Origin: Turnera subulata
Taxonomy: Eukaryota > Streptophyta > Magnoliopsida > Malpighiales > Passifloraceae
NCBI GenBank assembly: GCA_028386065.3
Contig: JAKUCV010001604.1
Coordinates: 277,735 to 341,734 of the forward strand
DNA: 64,000 nt
Reading direction: 5' to 3'
Shown here: positions 1-8,775 of the stretch, in pieces
How positions within the stretch are numbered: position 1 is the first letter of the stretch
Layout: each line of letters opens with the position of its first letter
Position numbers and translations under genes: made by a program
Notes under the pieces: generated by a model
The model's input: the letters and a program-made list of their open reading frames with translations, nothing else
Told to the model about the DNA's origin: nothing
The model's database searches: none

Positions 1-272
1 GCGTTATCCCTTGGACGGGCTTGGATCCATAGTTTGCATGTGTCGCATACAGTGTTAGTGAGTTATATTAAGTCTTCCGCTGTGCACTATTTTTGTTATT
101 GTTGGGCCATTGGGCCGTGTTGAGATTTTATTGTTGTTTTTATTATGGGCTGTTGAGCCCGGATATTTGTTGTATACACTGTATGCTGGGTCATGTTGGG
201 TTGGGTTGTCACAGTTCTGGCTCGTGTTTACTGTGTACGGTAAATTCGGGTCGGGGCGCTTCACAACCCAAC
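1..272 (+). repeat. LTR 3' end (U5), family A, truncated by window edge
   Basis: This is the terminal part of a long terminal repeat reading on the plus strand and ending in CGGGTCGGGGCGCTTCA at 272. The same sequence, with small differences, recurs at about 7640-8007 (plus) and, inverted, at 3245-3620, 5992-6362 and 63248-63633. Ends of this kind are common in Ty3/gypsy chromovirus LTRs of plants; that assignment is from family knowledge. The rest of this copy lies left of the window. It abuts a minus-strand LTR at 273, which suggests that a plus-oriented element inserted into an older minus-oriented LTR. Confidence 0.65.
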
Positions 273-1347
273 CCAGCATCTAAACCCAACCCAGGAAGAG
301 GACCCGACCAAACGAAACGGGTCGGACGCGGGACGCGGGTCTCACCTCGGGTTGCAGCAGCTGGCGACGACGGCGGCAGCACGACGCAGCGCGGGGAAGG
401 CGTCACGAAGCGCGGCGCGAGGCGGCGACTCCATAGGCGGTGCAAGCTCGGCGCGACGACGGTGGGAGGCTGAGCAGCGGCGCGGAAAGCTATATCCGTC
501 GGGTCTGCTCGCGGGTCAACGGCGCTAGCGGGTGCGTCCGGCGGCGGATGGCGATGGGGACGACGGCTCCGAGGTCGCGACGGGACGGCGACTCTTCTGG
601 CGGTGGCGGTGGAGCTCGAGACGGCGGGGAACGCCGTTCGGTGAACAGTGGCCGGGAGCAGCCGGGTGACGGTACTGTTCCTCCCTCTTTTTTTTTTCTT
701 TTTCCGAATTTTCTTATTTTCTTTTCTTTTTCTTTCTTTTTTCTTCTTTTTTTCTTCCAATTTTCTGTTCTGTTTTTTTCTTTATTCTTTCTTCTTTTTT
801 TTCATTCCTCTCTCTGTTTCTTTTTTTTTCTATTTTTTTCTATTTTTCTCTCTTTTTCTTATTTCTCTTCTTTTCTTTTTCTTTTTCCTTTTTTTTTTCT
901 TTTTTTCTTTTTTCCTCTCTTTTCCTTTTTCTCTCTCTTTTTTCCTTTTCTCTCTCTTTTTTTTTTTCTCTTCTCTTCTTCCTCTCCTTCCTCCTCTGCT
1001 TCTTCTTTTATAACGTGAAAATACTGTGAAAACTGTGCGTCATGTGATCATCCAATAATGCAGCTTGTCTGCATTATTGAAGCGAGTCCGGTCCGGACCA
1101 AAAAATAACTGATACCCCCTTAGTTATTTTCCGGTGTGCTTTTCCGAGAAATTCCGAAACCCGAAAAAGACTAACTTAGACCCGAAAAATCCACGGAAAA
1201 ATCAAGAGCGCGGGAAAACTCTCGGTTTCGAAAAAAGACTGCCGATTTACCTTGAATTAATTACCCAAGATTAATTCAACAGTAAATCATGGTAAAAAGA
1301 CTTTTACGGTCCCGGTAAAAATCAAAAATTTTACCCGGGCTGTTACA
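273..1347 (-). repeat. LTR (U3 and R part), minus strand, with LTR promoter
   Basis: Read on the minus strand, this begins at 1347 with TGTAACAGCCCGGG, directly after a purine-rich stretch (1348-1372) that looks like a polypurine tract. It continues through an AT-rich U3 to a TATAAAA box at about 1012-1006, then a long AG-rich leader (CT-rich on the plus strand, about 683-1000), then a GC-rich segment (about 290-670) before it is cut off at 272. This order (TG start, TATA, purine-rich leader) fits a chromovirus LTR. The open frames crossing it are low-complexity or GC-driven and are not credible genes. Confidence 0.6.
1006..1012 (-). promoter_or_regulatory. TATA box of the minus-strand LTR
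   Basis: TATAAAA on the minus strand lies about 335 bases inside the LTR start at 1347 and is followed downstream by an AG-rich leader. The position is right for an LTR promoter. Whether it is active cannot be told from sequence. Confidence 0.45.
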
Positions 1348-1404
1348 GTCTACCCACCTTAAAAAGAATTTCGTCACCCGGGCGGTGGCGCAGAACGAAC
1401 TGGC

Positions 1405-2294
1405 GTGCGCGGAACTCTTCCCTCACATGAAAACCGTCCAAAAACTTGTAAAAGACTTAGAGAAGCAAGTAACTCAATAGAGTACTTCTTCTACGTTGTA
1501 AAACCTTATGAATTAAATAAAATAAGTTTCCTTTTTAAATTAAAAATTCTTATGTTACGAAAACTTATGTTAAACGAAAAATTAAAACATCTCAAGGCAA
1601 AATAAAACTTGACAATAAAAATATAAAATCAAACATAAAGAAATCAAAAATTAAAACTCGTTTAACAAAATCAAAACAGAAAGGACTTAAAACAAAATAT
1701 ATTTTCATGATCAGCGCCCAAATCGGTCCTAAGCATCCTCGATCCCGAGAAACGTGACACCCAGCTAACGGTGACGATCACGAGAGCGTCCTGTGTCCCA
1801 CGAAAGAAACGTTACCCACTTGTTCATAAATTCCGCATGAGCCAAAAACGTCCGTCAAGTCTCGCATCTCTCCACGGTGTCCGAACAGCTGTAAACTTGT
1901 CGTACATGCACTCTACTCGAGGTATGGTCCCATCAGTCCAGCCTCAACGGTCACGGATGCATGTGATAAAAGATGCAGAAAAATATAGAAAAACCATGAA
2001 AAGAACGGACAAAGTAGCCAGAGCGAAAGAAAATCATAAGAGGGAAAAAGGCTGAAAAACTCTGGCATGGTAGTCCGAAAAACGTGTAAGGTAACAAAGT
2101 AATAAATGAAAGCAACGGCAAATTTTCAAAAGCAAATCTTGAAAATCAAAAACAGTAAACACACTCTCCATAAGAGTATAAAAGAAAGAGCGGTGAGGTG
2201 TAAATCATCAAAAGCATTTTAAAGCAAACAAAATATCCAGGCAACCAAAACCATAACGTTTAGCAAACAAAACACCACACGCTTCCAAAACACG
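1405..2294. other. AT-rich non-coding part of tandem unit, copy 1
   Basis: This stretch equals 4147-5037 of copy 2. It is rich in A on the plus strand and contains short frames of 66 and 94 codons that are open in both copies. Their conservation is explained by the recent duplication and gives no support for coding. I see no other feature here. Confidence 0.4.
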
Positions 2295-2978
2295 ATGCCT
2301 GCTCCCTCATCAGTCTTCTTCGTCGAAGGTGCCAACCTTGGCAGAAGGAACCGACTGGCCTACAGTATGGTCAACGAGCGCGCTGAAGAGCTACCGAACG
2401 AGCTTGGCAGGATGCCGCGTCTAGTCTTCGTCGACGAACTCTACTCATCGCGGTTCTTCGTCACTCCAATGGAAGAGGTGTTCTTCCTAGAAGACCGCGG
2501 CACTCTGAGGACCTCCTACTACGGATCGGCAAACTCCATCATGTTCTTCATCTCCGAAAGGCTACAGGAGTTCAACCTGGAGTCCACTTGCCACTTCCTG
2601 GAGCAAGGCACCTACTACCAGCTCTCGATGACGGCCCAGAGCATGCCCAGAGTAACTCGTCTGCCCGTAACTTGGCCAAAGGCCCGACTACTGGTGTGGA
2701 ACTGCAGAGGAGTCGCAAGGCGTTCCCAGGAGTTCTCGCGTACTCTGAGGGACTTGAAGAACCAATACAAACCGAACATGGTTCTTCTGACCGAGACCCA
2801 ATGGCAGCCTCAAGACGATCACGGTCTCATCCCACTCCGGTTCCCTCAAGCAAACCGGTTCGAGATTCCAGGCCAGAACAACGCAAGCGGCATGTGGTTC
2901 TCGTGGAGCGACAACATCCAAGTCAACATCAACAACGACCCAACCAGCTTCAGGGTCAATGTCGTTCCAAGGCGTTAA
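2295..2978 (+). CDS. Antisense ORF of LTR element with truncated endonuclease-like C-terminus (copy 1)
   Basis: A 227-residue frame lying antisense to the LTR element that carries it. Residues about 1-125 match nothing I recognise. From about 131 the sequence reads like the start of a LINE-type endonuclease/exonuclease/phosphatase domain: VWNCRG at 134-139 (the Asn of the active-site pocket), LLTET at 164-168 (the metal-binding Glu position) and GMWFSW further on. It then stops after about 95 residues of the domain, so the later Tyr, Asp-Asn and SDH motifs are missing and nuclease activity is unlikely. The frame is intact here but frameshifted in copy 2. It may be host or LINE sequence captured by the element, or an additional antisense ORF of the kind described in some plant Ty3/gypsy elements. 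Function unknown. Confidence 0.5.
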   Translation: MPAPSSVFFVEGANLGRRNRLAYSMVNERAEELPNELGRMPRLVFVDELYSSRFFVTPMEEVFFLEDRGTLRTSYYGSANSIMFFISERLQEFNLESTCHFLEQGTYYQLSMTAQSMPRVTRLPVTWPKARLLVWNCRGVARRSQEFSRTLRDLKNQYKPNMVLLTETQWQPQDDHGLIPLRFPQANRFEIPGQNNASGMWFSWSDNIQVNINNDPTSFRVNVVPRR

Positions 2979-3225
2979 ATGTATTTTTCTTTTTATAAAA
3001 ATATCAATGTAATATTTCCCTTTGTAATCAAAATATTAATATTAATAATATTTATATTTCCGCTTACTTATGGCATCATTACCTCTTATGTGTATGTTCT
3101 GCGACAGCTGGCGTCCCTTGACTGGATCCATAATGCACTAACTAAAATGTTATAAAATAATAAACAATGGAGCGAAGTATGCATACAAGGACAACAAACA
3201 CACAAAGACTGTCCAACAAGACCTA

Positions 3226-3244
3226 ACGCCCGCTCCGCTACCAA
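3226..3244 (-). other. Primer-binding-site-like stretch, copy 1
   Basis: On the minus strand, directly after the LTR end CGTTTCA, the sequence reads TTTTGGTAGCGGAGCGGGC. The usual plant initiator-Met tRNA primer site contains TGGTATCAGAGC, and ten of those twelve positions agree. The spot and resemblance support reading the element on the minus strand, with its 5' LTR to the right. The same stretch is present in copy 2 (5973-5991). Confidence 0.5.
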
Positions 3245-3828
3245 AATGAAACGCCCCGACCCGTATTTACCGTACACAGTAAACACGTGCCGGAACTGTG
3301 ACAACCCAACCAAAACAAGCCCAAGCATACAGTGTATACAACAGATATCTGGGCTCAACAGCCCAATATAAAAACAATAACAAAAACTCAATCGGCCCAA
3401 TGGCCCAACAATAGTAAAAACAATGCACAGCGGAAGACTTTAATAACTCGCAAACACTGTATGCGACTCTGATGCAAACTATGGATCCAAGCCCTATCCA
3501 AGGGGTAACGCTGCAGCCTGTCTGGAATGCACCAATCCTGTACCAAAAATAACTCATCCTACGGGATGAAAGCCCACAAGTGAGGGGTGAGTCCGAAGTG
3601 CTCACCGACGAAGGAATGAAAACCTGTATAGAAATATATTCTCGTATATATATATATAGCAAAAATTATGTATAAGATTTGGTAAATATAATAAGAATGG
3701 GATTATTGTCGATTTTATTAGGCTAAATAACTTAATATGTATATTATTTCGTTTGGAAAATTATGATTGTGGTATATGTATATAAATATGTATTTTGGAA
3801 ATTAAAGTTAATTATATTTTGTGTTGGC
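3245..3828 (-). repeat. LTR fragment between the tandem units
   Basis: The minus strand ends at 3245 with CGGGTCGGGGCGTTTCA. The part 3245-3620 is the shared LTR terminus. The part about 3621-3828 is AT-rich and, read on the plus strand, resembles the middle of the plus-oriented LTR at 6363-7639. The match to copy 2 stops sharply at 3828/6571. Here the LTR runs straight into the antisense ORF region of unit 2, so U3 and R have been lost. The arrangement LTR-internal-LTR-internal-LTR is what unequal recombination between LTRs produces. Confidence 0.6.
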
Positions 3829-3844
3829 ATACTCACACACAGTC

Positions 3845-4222
3845 ATGGACTCTCCACTGAGATCAAGAGCAACCTCAGACTCCGAGAACAACAGCTATAT
3901 CGGTGGCACTGCCTTCCCGACAAGCTCTGATGAAGAACCTCCGAAGAAGCGCTTCAAGACGAACATCGTCGGCCTGAAGGAGCATATGGTGGTCTCTCGA
4001 AGACGCCGGAAGAAGCGTGCTCCCAAAGAAGCTGAGGATCGAAAAGGCAAAGCGACGGCTGAAAGCAGCACACCGCAGCAGACTCTGACGCAGCTGAATG
4101 TCTCACTGAAGAAGATCAGCTCGGCGGTGGCGCAGAACGAACTGGCGTGCGCGGAACTCTTCCCTCACATGAAAACCGTCCAAAAACTTGTAAAAGACTT
4201 AGAGAAGCAAGTAACTCAATAG
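3845..4222 (+). CDS. Antisense ORF of LTR element, basic coiled-coil-like small protein
   Basis: A 125-residue frame starting MDSPLRSRATSDSENNSY; an in-frame ATG lies 24 bases upstream at 3821. It has a Ser/acidic N-terminus, two basic clusters that look like nuclear localisation signals (PPKKRFK near residue 40, RRRRKKR near 60) and a C-terminal heptad-like helix ending in KLVKDLEKQV. I recognise no family. It is antisense to the LTR element and lies upstream of the endonuclease-like frame on the same strand, so both could belong to one plus-strand transcript. Only its last 27 or so codons survive in copy 1 (about 1390-1480). Function unknown. Confidence 0.4.
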   Translation: MDSPLRSRATSDSENNSYIGGTAFPTSSDEEPPKKRFKTNIVGLKEHMVVSRRRRKKRAPKEAEDRKGKATAESSTPQQTLTQLNVSLKKISSAVAQNELACAELFPHMKTVQKLVKDLEKQVTQ

Positions 4223-5037
4223 AGTACTTCTTCTACGTTGTAAAACCTTATGAATTAAATAAAATAAGTTTCCTTTTTAAATTAAAAATTCTTATGTTAC
4301 GAAAACTTATGTTAAACGGAAAATTAAAACATCTCAAGGCAAAATAAAACTTGACAATAAAAATATAAAATCAAACATAAAGAAATCAAAAATTAAAACT
4401 CGTTTAACAAAATCAAAACAGAAAGGACTTAAAACAAAATATATTTTCATGATCAACGCCCAAATCGGTCCTAAGCATCCTCGATCCCGAGAAACGTGAC
4501 ACGCAGCTAACGGTGAAGATCACGAGCTCGTCCTGTGTCCCACGAAAGAAACGTTACCCACTTGTTCATAAATTCCGCATGAGCCAAAAACGTCCGTCAA
4601 GTCTCGCATCTCTCCACGGTGTCCGAACAGCTGTAAACTTGTCGCACATGCACTCTACTCGAGGTATGGTCCCATCAGTCCAGCCTCAACGGTCACGGAT
4701 GCATGTGATAAAAGATGCAGAAAAATATAGAAAAACCATGAAAAGAACGGACAAAGTAGCCAGAGCGAAAGAAAATCATAAGAGGGAAAAAGGCTGAAAA
4801 ACTCTGGCATGGTAGTCCAAAAAAACGTGTAAGGTAACAAAGTAATAAATGAAAGCAACGACAAATTTTCAAAAGCAAATCTTGAAAATCAAAAACAGTA
4901 AACACACTCTCCATAAGAGTATAAAAGAAAGAGCGGTGAGGTGTAAATCATCAAAAGCATTTTAAAGCAAACAAAATATCCAGGCAACCAAAACCATAAC
5001 GTTTGGCAAACAAAACACCACACGCTTCCAAAGCACA

Positions 5038-5722
5038 ATGCCTGCTCCCTCATCAGTCTTCTTCGTCGAAGGTGCCAACCTTGGCAGAAGGAACCGACTG
5101 GCCTACAGCATGGTCAACGAGCGCGCTGAAGAGCTATCGAAAGATGCTCGGCAGGATGCCGCGTCTAGTCTTCGTCGACGAACTCTACTCATCGCGGTTC
5201 TTCGTCACTCCAATGGAAGAGGTGTTCTTCCTAGAAGACCGCGGCACTCTGAGGACCTCCTACTACGGATCGGCAAACTCCATCATGTTCTTCATCTCCG
5301 AAAGGCTACAGGAGTTCAACCTGGAGTCCACTTGCCACTTCCTGGAGCAAGGCACCTACTACCAGCTCTCGATGACGGCCCAGAGCATGCCCAGAGTAAC
5401 TCGTCTGCCCATAACTTGGCCAAAGGCCCGACTACTGGTGTGGAACTGCAGAGGAGTCGCAAGGCATTCCCAGGAGTTCTCGCGTACTCTGAGGGACTTG
5501 AAGAACCAATACAAACCGAACATGGTTCTTCTGACCGAGACCCAATGGCAGCCTCAAGACGATCACGGTCTCATCCCACTCCGGTTCCCTCAAGCAAACC
5601 GGTTCGAGATTCCAGGCCAGAACAACGCAGGCGGCATGTGGTTCTCGTGGAGCGACAGCATCCAAGTCAACATCAACAACGACCCAACCAGCTTTAGGGT
5701 CAATGTCGTTCCAAGGCGTTAA
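5038..5722 (+). pseudogene. Antisense endonuclease-like ORF, copy 2, frameshifted
   Basis: Counterpart of 2295-2978. It starts with the same MPAPSSVFFVEGANL, but copy 2 carries one extra base near 5135-5150 (the region reading GAGCTATCGAAAGATGCTCGG). The first part therefore runs into a different frame, and the frame with VWNCRG and LLTET is open only from an unrelated upstream segment. Apart from this and a few substitutions the two copies agree. Copy 1 is the uninterrupted version. Which state is ancestral cannot be decided from two copies. Confidence 0.5.
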
Positions 5723-5991
5723 ATGTATTTTTCTTTTTATAAAAATATCAATGTAATATTTCCCTTTGTAATCAAAATATTAATATTAATAATATTTATA
5801 TTTCCGCTTACTTATGGCATCATTACCTCTTATGTGTATGTTCTACGATAGCTGGCGTCCCTTGACTGGATCCATAATGCACTAACTAAAATGTTATAAA
5901 GTAATAAACAATGGAGCGAAGTATGCATACAAGGACAACAAACACACAAAGACTGCCCAACAAGACCTAACGCCCGCTCCGCTACCAAAAT

Positions 5992-6362
5992 GAAATGCCC
6001 CGACCCGTATTTACCGTACACAGTAAACACGTGCCGGAACTGTGACAACCCAACCAAAACAAGCCCAAGCATACAGTGTATACAACAGATATCTGGGCTC
6101 AACAGCCCAATATAAAAACAATAACAAAAACTCAATCGGCCCAATGGCCCAACAATAGTAAAAACAATGCACAGCGGAAGACTTTAATAACTCGCAAACA
6201 CTGTATGCGACTCTGATGCAAACTATGGATCCAAGCCCTGTCCAAGGGGTAACGCTGCAGCCTGTCTGGAATGCACCAATCCTGTACCAAAAATAACTCA
6301 TCCTACGGGATGAAAGCCCACAGGTGAGGGGTGAGTCCGAAGTGCTCACCGACGAAGGAATG
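5992..6362 (-). repeat. LTR 3' end, minus strand, left arm of a long inverted repeat
   Basis: Minus-strand LTR terminus ending at 5992 (TGAAATGCCCCGACCCG on the plus strand), with the primer-binding-like stretch to its left. It is nearly identical to the reverse complement of 7640-8007, so 5992-8007 has inverted arms of about 370 bases around a 1.28-kb centre. I saw no target-site duplication outside the arms. Confidence 0.65.
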
Positions 6363-7639
6363 AAAACCTGTATAGAAATATATTCTCGTATATATATATA
6401 TAGCAAAAATTATGTATAAGATTTGGTAAATATAATAAGAATGGGATTATTGTCGATTTTATTAGGCTAAATAACTTAATATGTATATTATTTCGTTTGG
6501 AAAATTATGATTGTGGTATATGTATATAAATATGTATTTTGGAAATTAAAGTTAATTATATTTTGTGTTGGAAAATATTATTACTATATATATTTAGAAA
6601 AAATAAATACTATATATTTTTTAAAAATTATAAATAGGTTATTATTTTTTTGGAAAATTATGATGATTATTATTTTGGAAATTATAATTATTTTATGAGA
6701 ATATTTTAAAGAATTTTAATTAAAGTGTGGTACCGAAATTATATTCAGAAATACGTACGGTATAATATTTTCGGTGAAAGATAATAAACGGATAAGAACC
6801 GGGATGGGGTATTTTGTAGTATTGGCATCATAGTATACCGATTATGTGCATTTATGTGAGTGTACATTGTTTTGTTGTATAGGTTTGATATCGGGCAGTT
6901 TCCCGAGGAGCCGGCGTCGGACCGGTCATTGTTTCCGGAGTTGAGTAATCGGCCAAGGTGAGGATAGATTTCCTTCAATATGTGCCTGTATTACTCGGTT
7001 ATTTTATTTTGTGGATTATTGCATTGTTGAGTATTGTGGTTGTTGTGGTTTGTCTCGGGATGTTAATCCCATGGTCTTGATTGTTGTCGGGATGTTTATC
7101 CCAGTATTTTGAATGGGTTTGAATATTTATTTTTGTGTCTTGACCATGAGTATAATGGAATAATTAATAAATTGTGAAAAGGATGTCAATCCTTGATTTT
7201 GGATAGGGTTGTCTATCCCGGTATTTTGGTTAGGGATGTCGATCCCTGTGATTTTGTTTGATAATGATAATATAGTTGTCACGTGGTAAGTAGTGGTACG
7301 ACCGGATTGCTTGAGACTGTTTTGTGGTGGCCATGATCTGGGTTACTTGTGATGGGCATGTTGATGCCGGTTTGATTGGGATGTTGATCCCTGAGTTTGA
7401 TATTGGGATGTTGATCCCGGGTTCTTTTTGATCTGGCACCAGAAACAGGTTGATAACCTGGTACGACCCTAGCTTATCCGTGACGGGGCCCGGAAGGATA
7501 AAATTGGATAATTGGATTTTATTTGAGTCTTTTGATCTTGGACCGATTTTGGGTCCTGTCTTTCGATTTGGTGTATTTTGGTGGATTTTACTTGTTTTCG
7601 ACTTGAGTAATTTATAATGTGCATATTGATTGTCTTTCC
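6363..7639 (+). repeat. Middle part of a plus-oriented chromovirus-type LTR
   Basis: AT-rich at first, then a stretch (6780-6985) with GGGGTATTTTGTAGTATTGG and TCGGGCAGTTTCCCGAGGAG. After that comes a run of degenerate short repeats of the form GGGATGTTGATCCC or similar (about 7060-7430). Such 'gggatgttgatccc' runs and a central gtgag donor-like site are familiar from plant Tekay/Del LTRs; that is family knowledge. It runs into the LTR terminus at 7640-8007 without a break. The short frames here are incidental. Confidence 0.5.
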
Positions 7640-8007
7640 TTCGTCGGCGAGCACTTCGGACTCACCCCTCACCTGCGGGCTTTCATCCCGTAGGATGAGT
7701 TATTTTTGGTACAGGATTGGTGCATTCCAGACAGGCTGCAGCGTTACCCCTTGGACAGGGCTTGGATCCATAGTTTGCATAAAAGTCGCATACAGTGTTT
7801 GTGAGTTATTAAAGTCTTTTGTTGTGCATTGTTTTTACTATTGTTGGGCCATTGGGCCGGTTGAGTTTTTGTTATTGTTTTTATATTGGGCTGTTGAGCC
7901 CGGATATCTGTTGTATACACTGTATGCTTGGGCTTGTTTTGGTTGGGTTGTCACAGTTCCGGCACGTGTTTACTGTGTACGGTAAATACGGGTCGGGGCG
8001 TTTCATT
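7640..8007 (+). repeat. LTR 3' end, plus strand, right arm of inverted repeat
   Basis: Plus-strand LTR terminus ending CGGGTCGGGGCGTTTCA at 8007. No primer-binding site follows; the next bases (TTTATGTTGCCAATTAAATAG) look like ordinary flanking DNA. This is therefore either a 3' LTR or a solo LTR whose other end has been rearranged. Confidence 0.65.
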
Positions 8008-8435
8008 TATGTTGCCAATTAAATAGTGACGCATATCTTACTTACTGAGCTAACTATAGTTATTTATTATTTTCTTTTTGTTTTTCTATTTTCCAAATTT
8101 TAATTTTAAAAAAAAATTGTAATGCACAAATCCAACCCAGAAAACACAAACGATCATCGGGAAATCAGCGAAAACTCGAAAATTACCAACCCATGGCCGA
8201 ATCTGACCGTCTCCAGTTGAGTTCTATACAGATCGAAACCACAAGAATGCTTACAATACCAACCGATTTTGCCCAAAGCCGACCATGGCTGAACCAAACA
8301 AGAAAGAACAGAACCCAAACAATACCGCAACTATAGAAACCTAGAACCATCAATCAAACCAAACATTATTTAATAGTGAAATCAAATCGACATATAGATA
8401 TAAACCCAACACCTCAATGGTATTTTCTCACTGTG
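8008..8435. other. Intergenic, no feature seen
   Basis: AT-rich flanking DNA between the LTR block and the duplicated repeat that follows. I see no open frame, RNA gene or repeat in it. Confidence 0.4.
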
Positions 8436-8582
8436 ATGACCTAAGTCCCGCATCGGAAATAAATGAGAGAGGTCTTAGCATATTTGCACCAAGATGTTGA
8501 CCACCAAATAATTTCAAGTTTGAGCTTTTGGGCTACGTGGTTTCGGCCCAGCCTTGGAGGTTATTCTAGGCCAGCTTACTAC
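8436..8582. repeat. Dispersed repeat, copy 1 (uninterrupted)
   Basis: Reads TGACCTAAGTCCCGCATCGG and onward through TGAGAGAGGTCTTAGCATAT to GGCCAGCTTACTACT. A second, diverged copy lies at 8776-9240 and is interrupted by a MITE. This copy therefore shows the empty insertion site. Confidence 0.6.
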
Positions 8583-8775
8583 TTCGGGTGTGACAAAATA
8601 GTAGGGGAGCCATTCTCACTCCACTTTCGGGTGGGCTTCGGCCACGTGGCCCGTTTCTCAGGGGTTGATACCAAGATTACGATCGGTAGGACCTGGTGAT
8701 TAGGACGCCTATGATTTGGATTTGGGCTCCCCTCGCGAGAATGCAAGGTCTAAAGAGGGAGGGAGGGAGAGAATG

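Larger units (their letters stand above)
1348..3244 (-). mobile_element. Internal region of non-autonomous LTR element, tandem copy 1
   Basis: The internal part of a minus-strand LTR element. It is bounded on the right by the LTR end at 3245 and a primer-binding-like stretch, and on the left by a polypurine-like tract and LTR start (1348-1372). Sequence from 1382 rightwards is nearly identical by eye to copy 2, with a period of 2742-2744 bases. No gag, protease, reverse transcriptase or integrase is recognisable on the minus strand, so the element could not mobilise itself. The only sizeable credible open frame (2295-2978) runs on the opposite strand. At 1382 the copy jumps to the polypurine/LTR side, so it lacks most of the upstream antisense frame kept in copy 2. 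Confidence 0.55.
3829..5991 (-). mobile_element. Internal region of non-autonomous LTR element, tandem copy 2
   Basis: Second internal region of the tandem unit. From 4122 it parallels copy 1. The 290 bases before that (3829-4121) exist only here and hold the start of an antisense frame (3845-4222). The right end carries the primer-binding-like stretch next to the LTR end at 5992. As in copy 1, no retroelement enzymes can be seen. A one-base difference near 5135-5150 shifts the frame of the endonuclease-like ORF. Confidence 0.55.

Noticed and set aside
93..1018. Long frames on both strands, including Phe/Leu/Ser-rich and Arg-rich proteins
   Set aside because: They come from a CT-rich tract and a GC-rich LTR segment. 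Composition explains them; no domain and no homologous frame elsewhere.
1771..2055. 94-codon frame repeated at 4513-4797
   Set aside because: Conserved between the tandem copies only because the whole unit is duplicated; no domain, and it lies in the internal region of the LTR element.
5992..8007. Large foldback DNA transposon with 370-base inverted termini
   Set aside because: The termini are LTR ends (found singly elsewhere, once next to a primer-like site), and no target duplication flanks the pair.
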